Translations under genes and position numbers: made by a program
Shown here: piece after piece, positions 5,999-9,568 of the stretch
How positions within the stretch are numbered: position 1 is the stretch's first letter
How the letters are laid out: every line of letters begins with the position of its first letter
The notes under the pieces: generated by a model
What the model was told of the DNA's origin: nothing
The model's input: the letters and a program-made list of their open reading frames with translations, nothing else
The model's database searches: none
From: Nitrospirota bacterium
GTDB lineage: Bacteria > Nitrospirota > CAKKRA01 > 9FT-COMBO-42-15
Assembly: GCA_016214425.1 (NCBI GenBank)
Contig: JACRON010000188.1
Coordinates: forward strand, 1 to 9,568
Length of the DNA stretch: 9,568 nt
Reading direction: 5' to 3'

Positions 5999-6928
5999 TT
6001 ACATATTAAAATACTTCTCTATACTAAAATACCTCTCCCCTGTATCAGGAAGAACTGTTACAACCTTTCTGCCTTTACCAAGCTCCTTTGCCACCTGCAA
6101 TGACGCCATCATATTAGCGCCTGATGATATGCCGACCAAAAGCCCCTCTTCTCTTACAAGCCTCTTTGCCATCCTGAAGGCATCGTCATCGCCAACTGTT
6201 ATTATCTTATCAATAACCCCCCTGTTTAATACCTTGGGGATAAAACCAGCGCCAATACCCTGAATCTTGTGAGGCCCTGGCCGACCACCTGATAAGACTG
6301 GCGAGCCTGCTGGCTCAACTGCTATTATTTTTATATCAGGATTCTTTTCCTTTAAAAACTCCCCAACCCCTGTAATAGTTCCGCCTGTGCCAACGGCTGC
6401 AACAAAGGCATCAATCTTTCCATCCATTGCATCCCATATCTCTATGGCAGTTGTCTTCTTGTGCATTGCAGGGTTCGCAGGATTCTCAAACTGATTCGGC
6501 ATAAAATATTCAGGATGCTCTTTTAGGATTTCAGTTGCCTTATCAATTGCGCCCTGCATTCCATCCTTTGCAGAAGTAAGAACCAATTCAGCGCCGTATG
6601 AGGCGAGCAAATTCCTTCTCTCAAAACTCATGCTCTCTGACATCACAAGGATTAATCTGTATCCCTTAACAGCGCACACAAGGGCTAAGCCAATGCCTGT
6701 GTTCCCGCTTGTTGGTTCAATTATAGTATCACCTTTTTTTATCTTACCCTTTGCCTCTGCGTCCTCTATCATGTTAAGGGCTATTCTGTCCTTAACGCTT
6801 CCAGCAGGATTAAAGGACTCTAACTTAACATAAATCTCAGCGCTGTCCTTTTCTAATATCCTGTTTATTTTTACAAGAGGTGTATTGCCAATAAGCTCAA
6901 CAACATTGTTATACAGCCTCTTTTGCAA
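5999..6928 (-). CDS. cysK: Cysteine synthase (O-acetylserine sulfhydrylase), CysK-like
   Basis: This PLP enzyme makes L-cysteine from an activated serine and a sulfur donor. The 309-residue protein is full length. [11 protein letters not shown] lies at 13-23, the PLP lysine K46 in NPAGSVKDR, the substrate loop TSGNTG at 73-78, then GTGGT, the [13 protein letters not shown] segment and SSGAN near the C-terminus. That last pair is characteristic of O-acetylserine sulfhydrylase A rather than of the mycobacterial CysM that takes sulfur from CysO. The start is TTG at 6928-6926, chosen because GGGAGG lies 5 nt before it and because it gives the normal N-terminus. It overlaps the ThiS-like gene by 20 nt, so the two should be translationally coupled. 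Tight linkage to a sulfur carrier suggests thiocarboxylate as a possible sulfur source, though free sulfide remains the default for the family. Confidence 0.94.
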   Translation of the reverse strand: MQKRLYNNVVELIGNTPLVKINRILEKDSAEIYVKLESFNPAGSVKDRIALNMIEDAEAKGKIKKGDTIIEPTSGNTGIGLALVCAVKGYRLILVMSESMSFERRNLLASYGAELVLTSAKDGMQGAIDKATEILKEHPEYFMPNQFENPANPAMHKKTTAIEIWDAMDGKIDAFVAAVGTGGTITGVGEFLKEKNPDIKIIAVEPAGSPVLSGGRPGPHKIQGIGAGFIPKVLNRGVIDKIITVGDDDAFRMAKRLVREEGLLVGISSGANMMASLQVAKELGKGRKVVTVLPDTGERYFSIEKYFNM

Positions 6929-7124
6929 CCCCGCCTCCCATGAAATATAGAAACTCTATTGTATCGCCTTCTTTTATAGAAGTTGCAGCATAATCCTTTC
7001 TGTCAAGAATCTGCGAATTAAGCTCAACAGAAACCATCTCAGGCTCAACATTCCTTGCCTTTAAGAGTTCAAGGATGTTCTTTACATTTACATCTTCCTG
7101 CTTGCCATTTATCTTAACCTGCAT
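6909..7124 (-). CDS. ThiS-like sulfur carrier with extended C-terminus
   Basis: This 71-residue beta-grasp protein has a ThiS-type start ([12 protein letters not shown]), a helix around [11 protein letters not shown] (16-26), [10 protein letters not shown] (31-40) and the end [15 protein letters not shown]. ThiS proteins carry sulfur on a C-terminal glycine for thiamine thiazole synthesis, and relatives serve cysteine or homocysteine synthesis. Here six residues, VAKEAV (66-71), follow the glycines G63-G65, whereas an active carrier should end at Gly-Gly. The extension arises where the gene runs into the cysteine synthase gene. No thiG, thiH or thiE is in the window, and the partner is a cysteine synthase, so I favour cysteine synthesis. 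Mature function would need peptidase trimming, as known for QbsE and HcyS. AAAGGTG precedes the ATG, and the gene is first behind a strong promoter. Confidence 0.9.
   Translation of the reverse strand: MQVKINGKQEDVNVKNILELLKARNVEPEMVSVELNSQILDRKDYAATSIKEGDTIEFLYFMGGGVAKEAV
6934..6939 (-). promoter_or_regulatory. Shine-Dalgarno of cysK formed by the diglycine codons of the ThiS-like gene
   Basis: GGGAGG ends 5 nt before the TTG start of cysK. In the ThiS-like frame these same bases are the last base of the ATG codon for M62, the GGA codon of G63 and the first two bases of the GGC codon of G64. This site decides the TTG start. Confidence 0.8.
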
Positions 7125-7165
7125 AAAACAGACACCTTTCTTATTAAATAAAGTATAATTTAAAA

Positions 7166-7194
7166 ATATTAACGAAATTATAAGGTCTTGTCAA
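7166..7194 (-). promoter_or_regulatory. Sigma70-type promoter for the thiS-cysK genes
   Basis: On the minus strand, TTGACA (7194-7189) and TAATAT (7171-7166) are separated by exactly 17 nt, so the -35 box is a perfect match and the -10 box is good. The predicted transcript starts near 7159, giving a leader of about 35 nt. That leader is too short for a TPP, SAM or T-box riboswitch. Confidence 0.8.
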
Positions 7195-7207
7195 TAATAA
7201 ATATGCC

Positions 7208-7236
7208 TTGATTTTTAATTTAATATTAACTACAAT
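7208..7236 (+). promoter_or_regulatory. Sigma70-type promoter for the 51-residue protein
   Basis: TTGATT (7208-7213) and TACAAT (7231-7236) have a 17-nt spacer. It points away from the thiS promoter, and the two -35 boxes lie about 13 nt apart. The -10 box is about 28 nt before the start codon, so the leader is short. The surrounding DNA is AT-rich, which raises the chance of a lucky match. Confidence 0.6.
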
Positions 7237-7264
7237 GCAAAAATTAAAAAGGAGGGTTTTTGCC

Positions 7265-7420
7265 ATGCCGATTAAAATTAATTATGTGCTCAAGGTCTAT
7301 GACGCAAAGCTTGTTGATGTGAAGAAGGCGCTTGAAGCAGCGAACATCAAGGTGCACAGCATTATTGAGGCACACCGGGAAGAGGTAGAGAAGATAGCTG
7401 AAGAAAAACCAGCAGCATAA
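7265..7420 (+). CDS. Small protein of unknown function (51 residues)
   Basis: I do not recognise this protein. It starts MPIKINYVLKVYDAK, with a likely beta strand at INYVLKVYD (5-13), an amphipathic helix at LVDVKKALEAANI, a second strand KVHSIIEAH and a charged helical tail REEVEKIAEEKPAA. This is a beta-alpha-beta-alpha pattern like half of a ferredoxin-like fold, with no cysteine, membrane segment or signal peptide. The ATG at 7265 is preceded by AAGGAGGG at good spacing, which argues strongly that it is translated. An in-frame upstream start at 7208 lies inside the promoter and is rejected. It has its own promoter and ends shortly before a terminator hairpin, so it is a monocistronic unit divergent from thiS. 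It could regulate or assist the sulfur genes, but nothing in the sequence shows this. Confidence 0.75.
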   Translation: MPIKINYVLKVYDAKLVDVKKALEAANIKVHSIIEAHREEVEKIAEEKPAA

Positions 7421-7433
7421 TTATAAATAAAAA

Positions 7434-7460
7434 AAGGATGCCCTTTTTATGGGCATCCTT
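7434..7460. terminator. Bidirectional Rho-independent terminator
   Basis: AAGGATGCCC (7434-7443) and GGGCATCCTT (7451-7460) form a perfect 10-bp stem with a 7-nt loop. On the minus strand it is followed by a long T-run (plus-strand A-run before 7434), a strong terminator for hsp20. On the plus strand the T-run is weaker (CTTCTTAATT), but it likely also ends the small-protein transcript. Confidence 0.9.
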
Positions 7461-7474
7461 CTTAATTGCCGCTA

Positions 7475-7487
7475 AAAGACGAGGCTT
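7475..7487. repeat. Left copy of a 13-bp inverted repeat flanking hsp20
   Basis: AAAGACGAGGCTT here is the exact reverse complement of AAGCCTCGTCTTT at 8025-8037. This copy lies in the hsp20 3' UTR between the stop codon and the terminator; the other lies in the 5' UTR. Confidence 0.85.
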
Positions 7488-7514
7488 ACAGGATAATTTA
7501 AACCTTCTGCCTAC

Positions 7515-8000
7515 TCAAGCTGCCTTTACTGCCCTCTCCTTCTCAGGTGTCTCTTTATATTCAATCTCAACCTTCTTTGCTGCCAACTCTTTCGGAACCG
7601 GCATTGTAATCTCCAACATTCCGTTTGTATATGTTGCATGAACCTTGTTTGCATCAACACCTTCAGGAAGCGGCATCGACCTTTCAAATGAGCCGTAGGA
7701 GATCTCTTTCATCAGACATTCCTCTTCTTTAATCTCCTTGGCTACCCTTCTTTCGCCTTTGATTGTAATCTGGTTGCCGACTATAGAGATATCCACATCC
7801 TTTGGGTCTATTCCAGGCAATTCAGCCCTTATAACGAGATTGCCTTTGCTGATAAAGCTCTCTACAGAAGGCAACCATTCTGTTTCTCTAAAACCTAACA
7901 TCCTTTCCCCTGCACCAAAGAATCTCTTGAAGATGTCATCAATCTCTTTATGTAATGTAGGTAGCTCTGAAAAGGGGCTCCATTTAATAAGTTTTGTCAT
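7515..8000 (-). CDS. Hsp20 / alpha-crystallin family small heat-shock protein
   Basis: This ATP-independent holdase keeps unfolding proteins soluble, normally as cytoplasmic oligomers. The 161-residue protein has an N-terminal arm with WSPFSELPTLHKEIDDIFKR (7-26), then the alpha-crystallin domain from about residue 45: LVIRAELPGIDPKDVDI, VGNQITIKGERR and FERSMPLPEGVD. The hallmark GxLxIxxP appears as NGMLEITMP. A charged tail with KKVEIEYKE ends the protein. Length is normal. AAGGAGGTGA, a full Shine-Dalgarno, sits 6 nt before the ATG. It has its own promoter and terminator, so it is a single-gene unit. I see no CIRCE (HrcA) element. The promoter spacer contains a palindrome that might be an operator, and both UTRs carry complementary 13-mers. 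Confidence 0.97.
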   Translation of the reverse strand: MTKLIKWSPFSELPTLHKEIDDIFKRFFGAGERMLGFRETEWLPSVESFISKGNLVIRAELPGIDPKDVDISIVGNQITIKGERRVAKEIKEEECLMKEISYGSFERSMPLPEGVDANKVHATYTNGMLEITMPVPKELAAKKVEIEYKETPEKERAVKAA

Positions 8001-8024
8001 ACAAGGTCACCTCCTTTTTCCCTC

Positions 8025-8037
8025 AAGCCTCGTCTTT
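8025..8037. repeat. Right copy of the 13-bp inverted repeat flanking hsp20
   Basis: AAGCCTCGTCTTT is the perfect complement of the copy at 7475-7487. In the hsp20 transcript this copy is in the 5' leader, about 10 nt upstream of the Shine-Dalgarno. Confidence 0.85.
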
Positions 8038-8050
8038 ATTTTACTTTAAA

Positions 8051-8079
8051 AGTATACCACAAAATTTCAATTTTGTCAA
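8051..8079 (-). promoter_or_regulatory. Sigma70-type promoter of hsp20
   Basis: On the minus strand TTGACA (8079-8074) and TATACT (8056-8051) flank a 17-nt spacer. This is a perfect -35 box and a strong -10 box. The start point should be near 8044, giving a leader of about 44 nt. Confidence 0.88.
8059..8076. promoter_or_regulatory. 18-bp palindrome in the hsp20 promoter spacer, possible operator
   Basis: ACAAAATT (8059-8066) and AATTTTGT (8069-8076) are perfect reverse complements around a 2-nt centre. The palindrome overlaps the -35 box and fills most of the spacer, a classic position for a repressor. It is AT-rich, so chance occurrence is possible. Confidence 0.45.
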
Positions 8080-8085
8080 GTATAA

Positions 8086-8937
8086 CCTTTTGATTTTAAA
8101 GAGAAATTAAAGCTTGGCAGCTTTGTTCTTTATATAATAGACAGCGGCAATATCCGTTTGGACGGCGGCGCAATGTTCGGCACAGTGCCGAGGGTTCTCT
8201 GGGAAAAGACAAATCCGCCTGATGAAAAAAACAGAATCCTGATTGGCCTGAATCTTTTGCTTGTTAAAACAGAAAAAAAGAATATACTGATTGATACAGG
8301 CACAGGAGACAAAGGAGATGATAAGTTTAAAGATATATATGCCATAGAGCATAAGCCGATGGATAAAGCCCTATCAACTGCAGGTATAAAGCCTTCTGAA
8401 ATAGATATGGTTATTAATACACATCTTCACTTTGACCATGCAGGCGGAAACACCATTATGGGTAAGGATGGCAGATATATCCCGGCATTTCCAAATGCAA
8501 GATATATAATACAGAAGGATGAGTGGGATGATGCCATTAATACAAATGAAAGGACAAAGTCGAGCTATAGAGGAAACGACTTTATCCCTCTTCAGGAGGC
8601 TGACGTGGTTGAACTTATTGAAGGAGACAGAGAGATAGAAAAGGGTATAAGTGTATTAAAAACACCAGGACACAATCGGAATCATCAGTGTATACTAATA
8701 GAATCTGAAAATAAGAAGGCTGTATACCTCGGCGATTTAGTGCCAACAGCCTCGCATATCCCATTGCCGTATATAATGGGTTATGACCTGTTTCCATTGG
8801 AAACACTGGAAAATAAAAAAAGGATATTGAATAAGGCTGCTGATGAAGGCTGGCTATTGATATTTGAACACGACCCAAAGATAAAAACAGGCTACTTAAA
8901 AAAAGAAGGAGGCAAGTTAGTATTAAAGATTCTTTAA
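8086..8937 (+). CDS. MBL-fold metallo-hydrolase with unclear start
   Basis: This is a metallo-beta-lactamase-fold hydrolase; the substrate is not readable, and lactonase- or glyoxalase-like activities occur in the family. Counting from the TTG at 8158, the zinc motif is H89-x-H91-x-D93-H94 (in NTHLHFDHAGG). The later ligands are the His of TPGHNRN, the Asp of YLGDLVP and the His of FEHDP, so the active site is complete. The nearest usable start is that TTG, which gives 259 residues but has no Shine-Dalgarno. In the same frame, codons from about 8107 encode LKLGSFVLYII then DSGNIRLDGGAMFG, which reads as the normal family N-terminus. No ATG, GTG or TTG occurs between the in-frame stop at 8083-8085 and 8158. 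The coordinates given cover the full open frame. The gene lies head-to-head with hsp20, whose promoter abuts its 5' end, so the true start codon may have been lost. Confidence 0.85.
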   Translation, partial: PFDFKEKLKLGSFVLYIIDSGNIRLDGGAMFGTVPRVLWEKTNPPDEKNRILIGLNLLLVKTEKKNILIDTGTGDKGDDKFKDIYAIEHKPMDKALSTAGIKPSEIDMVINTHLHFDHAGGNTIMGKDGRYIPAFPNARYIIQKDEWDDAINTNERTKSSYRGNDFIPLQEADVVELIEGDREIEKGISVLKTPGHNRNHQCILIESENKKAVYLGDLVPTASHIPLPYIMGYDLFPLETLENKKRILNKAADEGWLLIFEHDPKIKTGYLKKEGGKLVLKIL

Positions 8938-8970
8938 TTTTGCATTTTTCATTTTAAATTTTTCATTTTT
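8938..8970. repeat. AT-rich word repeat upstream of the RAM-domain gene
   Basis: Repeated CATTTT/AAATTTTT words (TTTTGCATTTTTCATTTTAA and onward) fill this short gap. They are similar in style to 1440-1572. No gene is visible here. Confidence 0.5.
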
Positions 8971-8989
8971 ACTCAGGGAGGTGGTTTTT

Positions 8990-9226
8990 ATGTCATTAAG
9001 TGCATATGTATTAATCAGAGTCGTTGGCGACAAGACAGAGAGCGCATTCAAATTTATATCTGCTTTAAAAGGGGTAAAGAGCGTGCATACAGTAACAGGA
9101 CCGTACGACATTATTGCCCTTGTAGAGGCGCCTGATTTAAAGGGCCTTGGCGAAATGATTCTATCAAAGATAAGGACACTTGACGGTGTAAGGGAAACAA
9201 CCACTTGCATTGTAGTAACCGTATAA
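8990..9226 (+). CDS. Stand-alone Lrp/AsnC ligand-binding (RAM) domain protein
   Basis: The 78-residue protein matches the C-terminal domain of Lrp/AsnC regulators without the DNA-binding helix-turn-helix. Features are strand SAYVLIRVVG (3-12), a helix TESAFKFISALKGV, VKSVHTVTGPYDIIALVEAPD with the family G-x-YD segment, a second helix LKGLGEMILSKIRTLDGV, and a final strand TTTCIVVTV. Such single-domain proteins fold as ferredoxin-like dimers and often bind amino acids at dimer interfaces. They are found as partners or modulators, but specific roles are mostly unknown. GGGAGGTGG precedes the ATG at 8990; the GTG at 8981 lies inside that ribosome site and is not used. It follows the MBL gene and precedes the EF-Tu-like gene, all on the plus strand with short gaps. 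Confidence 0.9.
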   Translation: MSLSAYVLIRVVGDKTESAFKFISALKGVKSVHTVTGPYDIIALVEAPDLKGLGEMILSKIRTLDGVRETTTCIVVTV

Positions 9227-9253
9227 TAACCACCTTTAAACAGGAGGGCTGCC

Positions 9254-9508
9254 ATGAAGGAGGAAAAGATAGGTGTAGTACTGCATTATTACAGTAAGGC
9301 AGGTGTTGCAGCAATAAAGTTAGAAGATGCACTCAAGATTGGCGATAAAATCCATATAAAGGGTCATACTACAGATTTTGACGAGGTTATTAATTCTATC
9401 CAGATAGAGCACAAGCAGGTAAATGAGGCAAAAAAGGGCGATGATATAGGCATTAAGGTCCCTGACCATGTCAGGGAGCATGATATTGTTTATAAAGTAA
9501 CAGAATAA
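9254..9508 (+). CDS. EF-Tu domain-2-like small protein (translation elongation factor-like)
   Basis: The 84-residue protein looks like one beta-barrel of the EF-Tu/IF2 domain-2 type: KIGVVLHYYSKAGVAAIKL, then LKIGDKIHIKGHTTDFDEVINSIQIEHKQV, AKKGDDIGIKV and a closing REHDIVYKV. The GHTTDF and QIEH words are characteristic of the small elongation-factor-like proteins and of the C-terminal domain of U32 peptidases (YegQ/PrtC type). It has no GTPase domain, so it is not a translation factor on its own; an RNA- or peptidase-partner role is inference. AGGAGGG sits at good spacing before the ATG. It lies 27 nt after the RAM-domain gene and is probably co-transcribed with it. Confidence 0.88.
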   Translation: MKEEKIGVVLHYYSKAGVAAIKLEDALKIGDKIHIKGHTTDFDEVINSIQIEHKQVNEAKKGDDIGIKVPDHVREHDIVYKVTE

Positions 9509-9530
9509 CAGGTTAGTGTTTTTTTGTTCT

Positions 9531-9568
9531 ATGAATCTGATTATTGATAAATTAGCAGGGGTAGAAGG
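9531..9568 (+). CDS. Possible start of a further gene, cut by the right edge
   Basis: An ATG at 9531 opens a frame of 12 codons (MNLIIDKLAGVE) that runs off the window. The preceding bases give no convincing Shine-Dalgarno, so this may not be a gene. The product cannot be named. Confidence 0.25.
   Translation, partial: MNLIIDKLAGVE

Noticed and set aside
7125..7165. Riboswitch (TPP, SAM) or T-box upstream of thiS-cysK
   Set aside because: The predicted leader is only about 35 nt, with no stem-loop or antiterminator; the promoter lies too close to the start codon.
7208..7264. Upstream start for the 51-residue protein
   Set aside because: It would begin at the -35 box of the likely promoter; the ATG at 7265 has the AAGGAGGG site.
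8107..8352. Minus-strand frames antisense to the MBL gene 5' end
   Set aside because: They overlap a frame with conserved MBL sequence and encode cysteine/phenylalanine-rich translations with no family resemblance.

Overview
The window looks like chromosome from an uncultivated, AT-leaning anaerobic bacterium. Codon use is rich in ATA and AGG, Shine-Dalgarno sites are strong, and the intergenic gaps are filled with palindromic and AT-rich repeats. That texture, plus stand-alone NIL, RAM and EF-Tu-like small proteins, suggests the Nitrospirota/Desulfobacterota sphere. This placement is an impression, not a demonstration.

Positions 1-7124 carry ten genes, all on the minus strand. In transcription order they are: ThiS-like sulfur carrier (7124-6909), cysteine synthase (6928-5999), E1-like ThiF/MoeB enzyme copy 2 (5838-5035), threonine synthase (4757-3531), MoaD-like sulfur carrier (3391-3107), small NIL-domain protein (3106-2867), ThiF/MoeB copy 1 (2862-2056), JAMM metallopeptidase of the Mec/CysO-peptidase type (1972-1574), macro-domain protein (1414-878) and a site-2 protease (747 to beyond the left edge). 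A near-consensus sigma70 promoter (7166-7194) precedes thiS. The core reads as two sulfur-carrier cassettes, each pairing a carrier with an E1-like activating enzyme and a PLP enzyme. Both carriers have residues beyond the diglycine, which would have to be trimmed before activation, and the JAMM peptidase is the obvious trimming candidate. The inferred job is protein-thiocarboxylate-dependent synthesis of cysteine, possibly also homocysteine.

Positions 7125-7264 are a divergent promoter region. A 51-residue plus-strand protein of unknown function (7265-7420) follows, then a bidirectional hairpin terminator (7434-7460), then an Hsp20 small heat-shock gene on the minus strand (8000-7515) with its own near-perfect promoter. 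A 13-nt segment near the 5' end of the hsp20 transcript is perfectly complementary to one in its 3' UTR, and an 18-bp palindrome fills the promoter spacer.

Positions 8086-9568 are plus strand: an MBL-fold hydrolase whose conserved N-terminus lacks a standard start codon, a lone Lrp/AsnC-type ligand-binding (RAM) domain, an 84-residue EF-Tu domain-2-like protein, and perhaps the first codons of another gene. Four palindromic elements of three visible types (787-876, 3439-3510, 4850-4938, 5901-5972) and several AT-rich stretches separate the sulfur genes. No tRNA, rRNA, CRISPR array or transposase gene was seen.
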